Positions 31,483 to 40,477 are shown, counted from the stretch's first letter. The stretch: 42,868 nt of DNA from Altererythrobacter sp. (GCA_029265155.1 JAJUJV010000005.1:1-42868), one strand, 5' to 3'. The notes: generated by a model not told the origin, from the letters alone. Program-made: numbers and translations.

Positions 31483-32550
31483 CTAGCGCTGGACCGTATC
31501 GCGCACCCATTCGGCCGGGTCCGACGGATTCTCCAGTGTGCCTACGAACCGTGGCGAGGTGGTCTTGATGTAGTTCGGCACCACCGTGTTGCCTTCGTGG
31601 CAGGCGTACTCGAACATGCGGTAGCCGTCGTTGCGGGTCCACGGGAAAGCCAGCTTGAACGGGGCAGTGAGCACCACCGGGTCACGCACGGTCGCCTCAT
31701 AGAAGATCGTGTTCGGCCCCACCATCGTCAGCCGCTCGGTAACGGACTGCTCGCGGCTCGTGGGTATCGGCTTGTTGCCGGGGCCGACGATGTTCATCGG
31801 CGTTTCGCCGGTGAGGTTGGTGGTCTCGATCACCAGCGTATCGCCTTCCCAGCGGCCGCGGGATTCGCCGAGGTAGTTGCGCAAGCCGTCGGGGATCGTG
31901 GCACGGCCGTCGAGCGGGATGATCCGCGTCTCATGGACGATTTCGAACTGCAGCACGACGTAACCAGGCGCCTGGAACACGCGGATGCCGTTGTTGTAAG
32001 GGAACGGCGTCATCGACGAGGGCAAGCCGCGGCTCAGGCAGCGGTCGAGCGAGTTGAAGTCGCTGATGCGGTCGAACTGCGTGACGTTCCAGCTGCTGCG
32101 CATCAGGCCCGACAGCCGCTCGCCTTCCGGCGTCAGCGGCGGGATCCGGCCGTTGGCCGGCTCCATGATCAGCGAGGTCTGCTTGAGCGGCCGGCCCCAT
32201 TCGAACCAATGGCCCGACCCGATCTCGCCTGCTTCGTCTTCGCGCTCGTAGTTGGCGGCTGTGCTCTCCGCCTGAGCTATTGCGGCCGCGTATTCCTCGT
32301 CGGTCAGGTAAGCCTTAGTGCCGAGGTCGACTGGACGCTCGGTGGGCGTCCGGCCGACCGAATCCAGCGGCCAGATCCCGCGCAGGTCGGGATCGCCCCA
32401 GGCAGTACGTGGAACGGTCCAGCCGGAGGGCGGCGCAGGCGCGCCTGCCGCCAGAGCCAAGTCCCGGGGTGTGGAATCGGAAACCTGCGCCGGCGCCGCC
32501 GACGCGATCGACGCCGTGGCAACGCCGAGCAGGATGTATCTTAGCTTCAT
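31483..32550 (-). CDS. Conserved secreted hypothetical protein
   Basis: The protein has 355 residues with a signal peptide (LRYILLGVATASIASAAPA-Q). It carries WGDPDLRGIWPLDSVGRTPTERP, LTDEEYAAAIAQ, TSLIMEPANGRIPPLTPEGE, YNNGIRVFQAPGYVVLQFEIVHETRIIPLDGR and YLGESRGRWEGDTLVIETTNLTG. I recognise this pattern from a widespread secreted family in Gram-negative bacteria and actinobacteria with no assigned function. It is the last gene before a convergent partner. Confidence 0.8.
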   Translation of the reverse strand: MKLRYILLGVATASIASAAPAQVSDSTPRDLALAAGAPAPPSGWTVPRTAWGDPDLRGIWPLDSVGRTPTERPVDLGTKAYLTDEEYAAAIAQAESTAANYEREDEAGEIGSGHWFEWGRPLKQTSLIMEPANGRIPPLTPEGERLSGLMRSSWNVTQFDRISDFNSLDRCLSRGLPSSMTPFPYNNGIRVFQAPGYVVLQFEIVHETRIIPLDGRATIPDGLRNYLGESRGRWEGDTLVIETTNLTGETPMNIVGPGNKPIPTSREQSVTERLTMVGPNTIFYEATVRDPVVLTAPFKLAFPWTRNDGYRMFEYACHEGNTVVPNYIKTTSPRFVGTLENPSDPAEWVRDTVQR

Positions 32551-32636
32551 GGTCCTCTCCCCACGAACGAGGAGATAAGACCAGATTGGACCTTCGCCCG
32601 CAACCGGGCCGACGGACCGCTACCGGCGCCGGGTCT

Positions 32637-32906
32637 TCATTGCGGCGTCGCGTCCATCTCGTCGGCGGCGTCTTCGAGCTCGTCCTTGCTTTCCTCGCCG
32701 CGCTCGCGGATCGCATCGGCCTGGACTTCGGCGGCGTCCTCGTTGGGACCTCCGGCTTCCATGGCTTCGAGGAGGTCGGCCTGCGCTTCATCGGCTTCAT
32801 CGATCGCGGTGGCGGTTTCTTCCACCTGGTTCTCGGCCTGACTGTCGCACGCGGTCAGCGCGAAAGTGAGCCCGGTGGCCGTGGCGATGATGGCGAGATT
32901 CTTCAT
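32637..32906 (-). CDS. Small acidic lipoprotein
   Basis: The protein has 89 residues. The signal peptide KNLAIIATATGLTFALTAC ends in a lipobox (LTAC), Cys near 20. The mature part is a highly charged, Glu/Asp/Ala helix (ETATAIDEADEAQADLLEAMEAGG...). No family is recognised. A GGAAC-N17-GGTT stress promoter match lies 33 bases upstream. Confidence 0.8.
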   Translation of the reverse strand: MKNLAIIATATGLTFALTACDSQAENQVEETATAIDEADEAQADLLEAMEAGGPNEDAAEVQADAIRERGEESKDELEDAADEMDATPQ

Positions 32907-32938
32907 TGGGTTCCCTTGTTGGAATAGCTTGCCCCCGA

Positions 32939-32964
32939 AACCCGGCGACCAGGAAAGAAGTTCC
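32939..32964 (-). promoter_or_regulatory. EcfG-type promoter before the acidic lipoprotein
   Basis: Minus-strand GGAAC (32960-32964), 17 bases, then GGTT (32939-32942), with the same spacing and -10 as the hibernation factor site. The start would fall about 25 bases before the ATG at 32906. Confidence 0.55.
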
Positions 32965-32986
32965 GACTGCCTTATTCTCTAGTGCT

Positions 32987-34297
32987 TCAGACCGCCGCCA
33001 GCGCCTGCTCGAAGTCGGCGATCAGGTCGTCCGGGTCTTCGATGCCGATCGACACCCGCACCAGATTGTCGGTGATGCCGAGTTGCGCCTTGCGCTCGTC
33101 GGGTACCGAGAGGTGAGTCATTGCCGCTGGGTGGCTGGCGAGCGTCTCCGTTCCCCCGAGACTGACCGCGAGCTTGGCTACGCGCAGCGCATCGAGGAAG
33201 CGGAACGCTTCGGCCTCGCCGCCGCGAATGAACAGCGAGAACGTGCTGCCGGGGCCGCTGCAATGGCGGCGATAGATGTCGAGCTGCGAGCCTTCGCGCA
33301 GCAGGCCGAGGAAGCCCAATCCTTCGACCTTCGGATGATCCTTCAGGAAGTCGCAGACCTGGACCGCGTTTTCCGTGGCGCGGCGCATGCGGATTTCCAG
33401 AGTCTCGAGACTTCGCAGCAGCATCCAAGCGGTATTGGGATCGCAGATTCCGCCCATCGTGTTCCTGAGCCCACGGATGGGGTCCATCCACCGCTTCGGG
33501 CCCGAGACGCTCCCCGCCACCAGGTCCGAATGACCGCCGGCGTACTTGGTCAGCGAATAGGCGACGATGTCCGCACCGTGCTTCAGCGGGCTCTGCCACA
33601 GCGGCCCGAGGAACGTGTTGTCGATGGCGATCGGCGTCACCTCTTGATCCAGCGCCGCATCGCGCGCTTCGCGCACCGCTTCGATGTCCACCAGGGCGTT
33701 GGTGGGGTTGCCGGGACTTTCGAGGTAGATCAGCGCGACCTTGCCGCCGCGCTCGGCCGCCAGGTCCTTGGCCCGCCCCAGGACGGCGTCGATCTCGTCG
33801 CGCGTGGCACCTGCCGGGAAGTCGACATAGCCGACGCCGAACTTGCCCAGCACTTTGTCGACGAAGCCTTCGCTGGCCGCATAGAGCGGGCCGGAATGGA
33901 CGATGACGTCTCCGGCCTCGCAATAGGCCATCATCAGCGTGCAGATCGCGGTCATGCCGCTGGAGAATACCAGGGCGTCTTCGGCGCCGTCCCAGACGCT
34001 CAGCCGGTCCTCCAGGATCTCCTGGTTCGGGCCGTTGAAGCGCGAATAGACGAGGCCTTCCGCGCCGCCCGCTCGCTTGCCGGTGATGCCTTCGAAGTGG
34101 CGTTTGCCTGCCCCGGCGCTTTCGAACACGAATGTGCTGGTCAGGAAGATCGGCGGCTTGAGCGACCCTTCGGAAAGGACCGGATCGTAGCCATAGCCCA
34201 TCATCAGCGTGGCCGGCTTGAGCTGCCGGCCACCAATCTGAGTGACTTCGCGCTTCGGCTTGCGGCGCGGTGTGGGGCGGTCGACGGGATCGGACAT
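32987..34297 (-). CDS. Cystathionine gamma-synthase family PLP enzyme
   Basis: This 436-residue type I PLP enzyme of the Cys/Met metabolism family shows YSRFNGPNQEILEDRLSVWDGAEDALVFSSGMTAI, YLESPGNPTN, DNTFLGPLWQSPL and the PLP lysine K251 in AYSLTKYAGGHSD. It ends with SIGIEDPDDLIADFEQAL. The family includes MetB, MetZ and MetC; the longer N-terminus (about 40 extra residues) matches a sphingomonad subgroup. The exact reaction is not readable. The ATG at 34297 is the only start with the full fold. Confidence 0.88.
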   Translation of the reverse strand: MSDPVDRPTPRRKPKREVTQIGGRQLKPATLMMGYGYDPVLSEGSLKPPIFLTSTFVFESAGAGKRHFEGITGKRAGGAEGLVYSRFNGPNQEILEDRLSVWDGAEDALVFSSGMTAICTLMMAYCEAGDVIVHSGPLYAASEGFVDKVLGKFGVGYVDFPAGATRDEIDAVLGRAKDLAAERGGKVALIYLESPGNPTNALVDIEAVREARDAALDQEVTPIAIDNTFLGPLWQSPLKHGADIVAYSLTKYAGGHSDLVAGSVSGPKRWMDPIRGLRNTMGGICDPNTAWMLLRSLETLEIRMRRATENAVQVCDFLKDHPKVEGLGFLGLLREGSQLDIYRRHCSGPGSTFSLFIRGGEAEAFRFLDALRVAKLAVSLGGTETLASHPAAMTHLSVPDERKAQLGITDNLVRVSIGIEDPDDLIADFEQALAAV

Positions 34298-34400
34298 GAT
34301 TTCCCCTGAAGCTGGCCTCGGGCAGGTCTAGCGGCCGGATGCTGGCGCCGCCACCCGCTCAACGCAGCGGATGGGCGAATGGCTCCGCAAATGCCCTGTC

Positions 34401-34424
34401 GGAACCAAGCCGCGGCGCTGCGTT
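34401..34424 (+). promoter_or_regulatory. GGAAC-N15-CGTT promoter match before a Gly-rich gene
   Basis: GGAAC (34401-34405) and CGTT (34421-34424) match both EcfG elements exactly but are 15 bases apart, one or two short of the usual spacing. The gene starts at 34453. Confidence 0.45.
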
Positions 34425-34452
34425 CATCGAGAACCACAGCAGGAGACGAGAC

Positions 34453-34629
34453 GTGGCCCAGAAAGGCGCAGGCGGTAACCCGGGAGCGATCAAGAGCAAG
34501 GGCGGCGATGCCGGCTCTGGCGCTTCCAGCAAGTCGACAGGCGGGAAAGGCGGCGGCGGCCGTTCCGGCGGCAGCAAGAGTGGTGGCGGCGGAAACAGCG
34601 GCGGCGCCTCTTCCGGCGGCCGCAAGTAG
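34453..34629 (+). CDS. Small Gly/Ser/Lys-rich hypothetical protein
   Basis: The protein has 58 residues from a GTG at 34453 (AGGAGA upstream): VAQKGAGGNPGAIKSKGGD then almost only Gly, Ser, Lys and Arg (SGGSKSGGGGNSGGASSGGRK). It is basic and probably unstructured; low complexity suggests nucleic-acid or phase-type binding, which is not shown. No family recognised. A strong bidirectional terminator follows. Stress promoter elements lie upstream. Confidence 0.6.
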   Translation: MAQKGAGGNPGAIKSKGGDAGSGASSKSTGGKGGGGRSGGSKSGGGGNSGGASSGGRK

Positions 34630-34631
34630 GC

Positions 34632-34681
34632 GCTGAAAAGGAAAAAGGCGCGCTCTTACCGGCGCGCCTCTTCCTTTCAGC
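34632..34681. terminator. Bidirectional terminator (Gly-rich gene / infC)
   Basis: AGGCGCGC/GCGCGCCT forms the core stem with an 8-base loop, extended by further pairing of GCTGAAA...and TTTCAGC arms (34632-34653 with 34662-34681). On the minus strand TTTTT follows the stem directly, a strong intrinsic terminator for infC; the plus side is T/C-rich. Confidence 0.75.
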
Positions 34682-34693
34682 CGCAGCGGCGCC

Positions 34694-35236
34694 TTACTTC
34701 GGCGCCAGCACCATCAGCATCTGACGGCCTTCGAGCCGCGGATAAGCTTCGATCTTGGCGATCTCCACCACGTCTTCCTGGACGCGGCGCAAGAGGTTCA
34801 TGCCGAGTTCCTGGTGCGCCATTTCGCGCCCGCGGAACCGCAGGGTGACCTTGACCTTGTCGCCTTCCTCGATGAACTTGACCATGCTGCGCATCTTCAC
34901 GTCGTAATCGTGATCGTCGATGTTCGGACGCATCTTGATCTCTTTGATCTGCTGCGTCTTCTGCGTCTTGCGCGCCTGGTTGGCCTTCTTCTGCGCCTCG
35001 TAGCGGTGCTTGCCGACATCGAGGAACTTGCAGACGGGCGGATCGGCGTTCGGCGATACCTCGACGAGGTTCAAGCCGACCTCATTGGCCTGCTCGATCG
35101 CTTCGCGGGTGTACATGACGCCGAGATTCTCGCCGTTCTCGTCGATGACGCGAACCTTCTCGGACTGAATGAGGTTATCGTACCTCGGGCCGGACTTGAC
35201 CGGGGGCGCCAGCATGCGCCGGGGTGGACGGGGTAT
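34694..35236 (-). CDS. infC: Translation initiation factor IF-3
   Basis: The frame has IF-3 landmarks: [77 protein letters not shown] and [21 protein letters not shown]-3 discriminates start codons and separates ribosome subunits. AAGGAG (35244-35249) is seven bases before an in-frame ATA (35234-35236). A TTG at 35240-35242 is only one base from that site, and an ATG at 35213-35215 has none. I chose ATA; E. coli infC likewise uses a rare start (AUU) for self-control. The gene stands alone, without rpmI-rplT. Confidence 0.9.
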   Translation of the reverse strand: MPRPPRRMLAPPVKSGPRYDNLIQSEKVRVIDENGENLGVMYTREAIEQANEVGLNLVEVSPNADPPVCKFLDVGKHRYEAQKKANQARKTQKTQQIKEIKMRPNIDDHDYDVKMRSMVKFIEEGDKVKVTLRFRGREMAHQELGMNLLRRVQEDVVEIAKIEAYPRLEGRQMLMVLAPK

Positions 35237-35317
35237 GGGCAATCTCCTTAGCTGCCGTTTTTCGAAGTGGGCTACTTAGTGGCTTAAGCGCCGCGGCGCT
35301 AGGGGTTTACGGGCGCA

Positions 35318-36022
35318 TTAAGCCGCAGCGCGCCACAGCGGAAACCGGGCCAGCTTGCGTCCCGCGGGCAGCACTGCATCGATCGTCGTCGCCGGCTGGA
35401 GCGCGGCGACGATTGCCGGGTCCGCGGCGTCCATTCCGCCGGTCAGCGCACCGAACGCGGGCAGGATCATCCGCCCGCAGCCGCGGCCGTCGTGGCTGAC
35501 CACCGCGCAGGGACGGCGAATGCGGCGGTGATGGACGGTGAGTTGCAGGCGGGGGTGATAATGGCCCGACAGCTCGGGCCGCGTTTCTCCCGCTTGGGCG
35601 CGGTGGCGCAGCACGATGCCCGCAATCTCCAGCTCGTCGGCCAGCCCGCCGCCGATCCGCGCTTCCATCGCCGCATCGTGGTTGCCGGTGATCCAGACCC
35701 ACTCCGTGGCGCGGGTGAGTGCCGCCAGCATTCCGGCCGCATGCGGCTCGAGGCGGTCGGTGCCGGCCGAGTCGTGGAAGTTGTCGCCCAGCGTGTAGAC
35801 CCGCCGCGCTCCGGTTTCGCGGATCGCCAGCGCCAGCCGCTCGAGCGTCTCGCGGCTGTCGTAGGGTGGCAGCAACTGGCCGTGCCGCGCATAGAAGCTG
35901 GCCTTCTCGAGGTGCAGGTCGGCCACCAGCAGCGCCTGTTCGCTCGGCCAATAAAGAGCCCGCCCTTCGGTCAGGCGGAACTCCTGGCCGCAAAACTCGA
36001 AGGCGAACGGAACGGGAACCAT
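35318..36022 (-). CDS. pdeM: Ligase-associated DNA damage response endonuclease PdeM
   Basis: This 234-residue calcineurin-type metallophosphoesterase has LLVADLHLEKASFYARHG (D, H), YTLGDNFHDSAGT (D), WITGNHDAAMEA (N, H) and LSGHYHPRLQ (H). The PdeM subgroup usually sits with a DEXH helicase (Lhr), an exonuclease and an ATP-dependent ligase in a repair module; none is next to it here. It is divergent from hemF. Confidence 0.88.
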   Translation of the reverse strand: MVPVPFAFEFCGQEFRLTEGRALYWPSEQALLVADLHLEKASFYARHGQLLPPYDSRETLERLALAIRETGARRVYTLGDNFHDSAGTDRLEPHAAGMLAALTRATEWVWITGNHDAAMEARIGGGLADELEIAGIVLRHRAQAGETRPELSGHYHPRLQLTVHHRRIRRPCAVVSHDGRGCGRMILPAFGALTGGMDAADPAIVAALQPATTIDAVLPAGRKLARFPLWRAAA

Positions 36023-36066
36023 GCGGCTCCCTTGCCGTAGCCCGGGGGCTTTGGCAAGGAACCGCT

Positions 36067-36924
36067 ATGATAGACTGGCAGCCCTATACCGCCCGCGCGC
36101 AACAATGGTTCGAGAGCCTGCGAGACCGCATCTGCGCCGAGTTCGAGGCAATCGAACGCGAGGCGGGCTCCGACGCGAGCTTCGACTATCTCGCCTGGCA
36201 GCGCGAGGAGGAGGGCAACCCCGACCCGGGCGGCGGAGTGCGCGGGCTGATGAAGGGCAAAGTGTTCGAAAAGGTGGGCGTCAACGTTTCCACCGTGGCG
36301 GGCAATTTCCCCGAACAGTTCGCCGGGACGATCAACGGGGCGAGTCCCGACAATCCCGGCTTCACCGCCACCGGGATCAGCCTGGTGGCCCACATGGCCA
36401 ACCCGCACGTGCCGGCGGTGCACATGAACACGCGTTTCCTGACGACGGGCAAGGCGTGGTTCGGCGGCGGCGCGGACCTCAATCCGCCGCTGCCGTATGA
36501 GGAAGATACCGAGCAGTTCCATGCCGCCTTCCGTGCGGCCTGCATGGCGCACAACCCGACCTATTACGACAAGTTCAAGAAGTGGGCCGACGACTACTTC
36601 TTCATCCCTCACCGCGGGGTGGCCCGTGGGGTGGGCGGGATCTTCTACGATCACATGGAATGCGCCGATGACGCGGAGTGGGAGCGGAACTTCGCCTTCA
36701 CGAAGGATGTTGGCGAAGCGTTCCTGGAGGTATTCCCGAAAATCGTCCGCAAGCGGATGGGCATGGAGTGGAGCCCGGAGGAGAAGGAACGGCAGCTCGA
36801 ATGGCGCGGCCGCTACGCCGAGTTCAACTTGGTCTATGACCGCGGCACGTTGTTCGGCCTCAAGACCGGCGGCAACATCGACGCCATCCTGATGAGCCTG
36901 CCCCCGGAAGTGAAGTGGAACTGA
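36067..36924 (+). CDS. hemF: Oxygen-dependent coproporphyrinogen III oxidase
   Basis: This 285-residue enzyme makes protoporphyrinogen IX with O2. Seen are RDRICAEFEAIE, GGGVRGLMKGKVFEKVGVNVSTV, MNTRFLTTGKAWFGGGADLNPPL, FFIPHRGVARGVGGIFYDHM and the end GRYAEFNLVYDRGTLFGLKTGGNIDAILMSLPPEVKW. GCAAGGAA lies before the ATG at 36067. A HbpS/GlcG-like gene follows after five bases, which suits heme handling. Confidence 0.97.
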   Translation: MIDWQPYTARAQQWFESLRDRICAEFEAIEREAGSDASFDYLAWQREEEGNPDPGGGVRGLMKGKVFEKVGVNVSTVAGNFPEQFAGTINGASPDNPGFTATGISLVAHMANPHVPAVHMNTRFLTTGKAWFGGGADLNPPLPYEEDTEQFHAAFRAACMAHNPTYYDKFKKWADDYFFIPHRGVARGVGGIFYDHMECADDAEWERNFAFTKDVGEAFLEVFPKIVRKRMGMEWSPEEKERQLEWRGRYAEFNLVYDRGTLFGLKTGGNIDAILMSLPPEVKWN

Positions 36925-36929
36925 TCGGC

Positions 36930-37358
36930 ATGCACCGTCTCAACCTCTCGCAAGCTAACGCGCTGATCGACGCCGCTCTGACCAAAGGTGCCGAGCTTGG
37001 GCTCAAGCCGCTTACCATAACCGTCCACGATCCGGGCGGGCACCTGATCGCCTGCCAGCGGCAGGACGGCGCTTCGAACATGCGCGTCAAGCTGGCGGGC
37101 GGAAAGGCCTGCGGGGCGCTGGCGCTCGGCGTGTCGAGCCGGACGATCGGCGAGTTGGCGATCGAGCGGCCGCACTTCATCGCTTCGGTCGATACGATGA
37201 GCGAGGGCGGCATGGTTCCCGCGGCGGGCGGGGTGATTGTCTGCGATGACGGCGGCACCGTGCTGGGCGCAATCGGCGTCACCGGCGACACCAGCGACAA
37301 TGACGAGGCCTGCGCGCTGGCGGCCATCGCGGCCGTGGGGCTGAAGGCGAAGAACTGA
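36930..37358 (+). CDS. GlcG/HbpS-family protein, possibly heme-binding
   Basis: This 142-residue GlcG/HbpS protein has LSQANALIDAALTKGAELGLKPLTITVHDPGGHLIACQRQDGA and the GGVIVCDDGGTVLGAIGVTGDTSDNDEACA end. HbpS of Streptomyces binds heme; GlcG roles are unknown. It starts five bases after hemF, so co-translation is likely. A GTG at 36915 overlaps hemF in another frame and is unlikely. Confidence 0.85.
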   Translation: MHRLNLSQANALIDAALTKGAELGLKPLTITVHDPGGHLIACQRQDGASNMRVKLAGGKACGALALGVSSRTIGELAIERPHFIASVDTMSEGGMVPAAGGVIVCDDGGTVLGAIGVTGDTSDNDEACALAAIAAVGLKAKN

Positions 37359-37446
37359 GCGTGGTGCGAACGCACCCATGGCCGGTGACAACCCGCGTTC
37401 AGCTTCTTATCGTTACAGGCGAAACTTCCCTCCTTCGGAGACCTTG

Positions 37447-39354
37447 ATGCGTTTCGCCGCTGTTCTTGCCGTGCTTCTTTCCGCCGCGTCCGTGCCGGCG
37501 CTGGCGCAAGCGAGCGAGGCGCCGATTGTCTCCCCGGTCCTGCTGACCGACGAGGCCCATGATCCGTGGACCTTTGCGGAGCCCGAGGTTGCCCGGGTCA
37601 CACATGTCGCGCTCGATCTAACGCTCGATTTTGCGGGTAAGGCGGTTCGCGGCAAAGCCACGCTGGATGTGCAGGCGGCCGCGGGGGCGGATAAGGTCGT
37701 GCTCGACAGCGAGGGGCTGCAGATCAGCCAGGTCGCCGACGGCGAGGGTGCCCCGCTGGCGTTTACGCTGGGCGAGGCGGTCGAGGGTAAAGGCACGCCG
37801 CTGGAGATCGCCATTGTCCCCGCAGACGTGGCGGGGACACGGCGGATCGTGGTGGAATATTTCGCCTCCGAAGCCGCCGCGCTGCAGTGGCTTTCGCCCG
37901 AGCAGACCGCGGGCGGCGAGCATCCGTTCCTGCTCAGCCAAGGGCAGCCGACGCTGAACCGCACCTGGATCCCGACGCAAGACAGCCCGGGCATCCGGCA
38001 GACCTGGGAAGCGCGGATCGTTGCGCCCGAGCCGCTCGAGGTCGTGATGTCGGGCTTGCGGCAGGGCGAGCCGGAGGACCTCGGCGATGGTACGCGGGCT
38101 TTCCTGTTCGTGATGGACAAGCCGGTGGCGCCGTACCTGATCGCCATTGCCGCAGGCGACATCGCCTTCCGCGAGCTGGGGCCGCGCACCGGGGTGTGGG
38201 CGGAGCCGGAAGTGCTCGATGCTGCCGCGGCAGAACTCGCCGATACCGAGAAGATGGTCGAGGCGGCCGAGGCGCTTTACGGACCCTATCGCTGGGGCCG
38301 CTACGACATGATCGTACTGCCGCCGGCGTTCCCTTACGGGGGGATGGAAAACCCGGTGATGACGTTTCTCACCCCGACCTTCATCGCCGGAGACAAGAGC
38401 CTGGTCGGCCTCGTCGCCCACGAGCTGGCGCACTCATGGTCGGGCAACCTGGTGACCAACGCCAACTGGGCGGATTCGTGGCTCAACGAGGGCGTCACCA
38501 GCTATTTCGAAAACCGTATCCTCGAAGCGCTCTACGGAACGCGGCGAGCCAGCCAGGAGGCGGCGCTAAGCTTTGCCGAGATCGAGAAGGTGCTGGCCGA
38601 AAAAGGCGCGGATCATCCGGTCACCGCCTTGCACCTGCCCCTAGCCGAAGCGACGCCGGAAGGAGGCGAGAGCGGCATCGTCTATGACAAGGGCGCGGCG
38701 TTCATGCGCACGGTCGAGACGATCGTCGGACGCGAGCGGTTCGACGCCTGGTTGCGGCAGTGGTTCGACAACCATGCCTTCCAGCCGGCGACTTCGGCGA
38801 TGCTGCTCGCGGACATGCGCACGAACTTGGTGAAGGGCGATGCGGCGCTGGCCGAGAAGCTGAAGCTGGAACAGTGGATCTACGAGCCAGGCCTGCCGGA
38901 CAACGTGGCGCGGCCTGCCGCGTCCGCCTTCGCGGAAGTCGATGCGGCGGCGGCGCAGTATGCGACGAGCCACTTCGTCGACCCGGAGCACTGGGCCGGT
39001 TGGACGACCGCCGAGCGGCTGCGGCTGCTGGCCAAGCTGCCGCGCGAACTGAGCGCGGAGCAGCTTGGCGAGCTTGATGTCAATCTCGGGCTGTCGCGGT
39101 CGGGCAATGCGGAGATTCTGTTCGCGTGGCTCGAGCTGGCACTAGGCAATCGCTACGAGCCGGCCGTGCCGGTGGCCGAAGAGTTCCTTGCCGAAGTGGG
39201 CCGCCGCAAGTTCGTGCAGCCGTTGTTCCAAGTGCTGATGGATGACGCGGAATGGGGCCAGCCGATCGCCTGGCGGATCTATGCCGAGACGCGGCCGGGG
39301 TATCACTCGGTCACGCAGGGCAGCGTCGATGCGGTGGTAAGGCCGTCCGTCTGA
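37447..39354 (+). CDS. Secreted M1-family metallopeptidase
   Basis: The protein has 635 residues. The signal peptide ends VPALA-QASEA. The M1 domain has the exopeptidase motif GGMEN (298-302), zinc motif HELAH (325-329) and E348 (DSWLNEG), plus the IVYDKGAAF region. A LTA4H-like C-terminal helical domain (about 490-630) follows. It should be a periplasmic or secreted aminopeptidase. CTCCTTCGGAGACC before the ATG gives the site GGAG. Its 3' end overlaps the convergent aminotransferase by 44 bases. Confidence 0.92.
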   Translation: MRFAAVLAVLLSAASVPALAQASEAPIVSPVLLTDEAHDPWTFAEPEVARVTHVALDLTLDFAGKAVRGKATLDVQAAAGADKVVLDSEGLQISQVADGEGAPLAFTLGEAVEGKGTPLEIAIVPADVAGTRRIVVEYFASEAAALQWLSPEQTAGGEHPFLLSQGQPTLNRTWIPTQDSPGIRQTWEARIVAPEPLEVVMSGLRQGEPEDLGDGTRAFLFVMDKPVAPYLIAIAAGDIAFRELGPRTGVWAEPEVLDAAAAELADTEKMVEAAEALYGPYRWGRYDMIVLPPAFPYGGMENPVMTFLTPTFIAGDKSLVGLVAHELAHSWSGNLVTNANWADSWLNEGVTSYFENRILEALYGTRRASQEAALSFAEIEKVLAEKGADHPVTALHLPLAEATPEGGESGIVYDKGAAFMRTVETIVGRERFDAWLRQWFDNHAFQPATSAMLLADMRTNLVKGDAALAEKLKLEQWIYEPGLPDNVARPAASAFAEVDAAAAQYATSHFVDPEHWAGWTTAERLRLLAKLPRELSAEQLGELDVNLGLSRSGNAEILFAWLELALGNRYEPAVPVAEEFLAEVGRRKFVQPLFQVLMDDAEWGQPIAWRIYAETRPGYHSVTQGSVDAVVRPSV

Positions 39355-40477
39355 ACTCGGCCAAGCGCTCGACCGCCTCGTCCAGCGTCGCGTCTTCCTT
39401 GGCGAAACAGAGGCGCAGGTAGCTGCGCTCGGGATCGTCGCGGTAGAAGGCGGAGACGGGGATGGCCGCCACGCCGGCCTCCCGTACCATTCGCTCGGCG
39501 ACGGCTTCATCGTCGGCGGGCAGGCCCGAGGCGGCGAGGTCGATGGTGACGAACCAGGTGCCGTCGGCCGGCAGCACGGCGTAGCCGGCGGGGGTCAGGC
39601 CGCGGACGAGGCGCTCGCGCGCAGCGGCGTAGCGGTCGCGGTGCGCGGCGTGCCACTGGCTCGGCAGCGCCAGGCCTTCGGCGACCGCCCACTGCAGCGG
39701 CGCGGCGATCGTGAAGTTGAGGTACTGGTGCTGCCGCGCCAGCGCTTCGGCGAGCGGCGGAGTAGCCACCGCCCAGCCGACCTTCCAGCCGGTCAGCGAG
39801 AAGATCTTGCCGGCCGAGCCGACCTTGACTGTGCGGTCGCGTAAGGCCGGCACCGACAGCGCCGAAACGTGGCGGCGCTCTCCGTAGATCATCCCCTCCC
39901 ACACTTCGTCGCAAAGCAGCAGCAGGTCGTGCCGCTCGCACAGCGCGCCGAGCGCTTCGAGGCTGGCGCGATCGACCAGCCGGCCGGTCGGATTGTTCGG
40001 AGTGTTGAGCACGATCATCCGCGTGGCAGGGCCGATCGCGGCCTCGATTTCATCGAGCGGCAGACCCCAGTCCGGCGCTGATAGGGTGAGGGCGCGGACC
40101 GTTCCCCCGGCGCGCTCGACGAGCGGAACGTAGGCGTCGTAGAACGGCTGGAAGGCGATCGCCTCCTCGCCCGGTTGCAGGAGGGCAAAGATTGCCGCGG
40201 CGAGCGCGCCGGTCGCGCCGGCGGTGACGACGACTTCCTCCGGCGTCAGCTCAAGTCCCTGCTCGCGGGCATAGTAGTGGCAGACCGCCTGGCGCAGCTC
40301 GGGTAGGCCGCGCATCGGCGGGTATTGGTTGGAGCGCTCGACCAGCGCCCGCTGCGCCGCTTCGAGCAGCTCGCGCGGCTCGGGCAGGTCCGGGAAGCCC
40401 TGGCCGAGATTGATGGCGCCAAGCTCCCGCGCCAGCAGCGAGGTGCGGTCGAAGATCGAGGTGTGCGTGCCAGGCAT
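39311..40477 (-). CDS. PLP-dependent class I/II aminotransferase
   Basis: This 388-residue fold-type I aminotransferase has NLGQGFPDLPEPREL, VVTAGATGAL, LNTPNNPTGR, LLLLCDEVWEG and the PLP lysine K224 in GSAGKIFSLTGWKVGW. It resembles the methionine/kynurenine aminotransferase (YbdL) group. GGAG lies upstream of the ATG at 40477. The substrate is not readable. It is divergent from rsh by 97 bases. Confidence 0.92.
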   Translation of the reverse strand: MPGTHTSIFDRTSLLARELGAINLGQGFPDLPEPRELLEAAQRALVERSNQYPPMRGLPELRQAVCHYYAREQGLELTPEEVVVTAGATGALAAAIFALLQPGEEAIAFQPFYDAYVPLVERAGGTVRALTLSAPDWGLPLDEIEAAIGPATRMIVLNTPNNPTGRLVDRASLEALGALCERHDLLLLCDEVWEGMIYGERRHVSALSVPALRDRTVKVGSAGKIFSLTGWKVGWAVATPPLAEALARQHQYLNFTIAAPLQWAVAEGLALPSQWHAAHRDRYAAARERLVRGLTPAGYAVLPADGTWFVTIDLAASGLPADDEAVAERMVREAGVAAIPVSAFYRDDPERSYLRLCFAKEDATLDEAVERLAEFRRTALPPHRRCPA

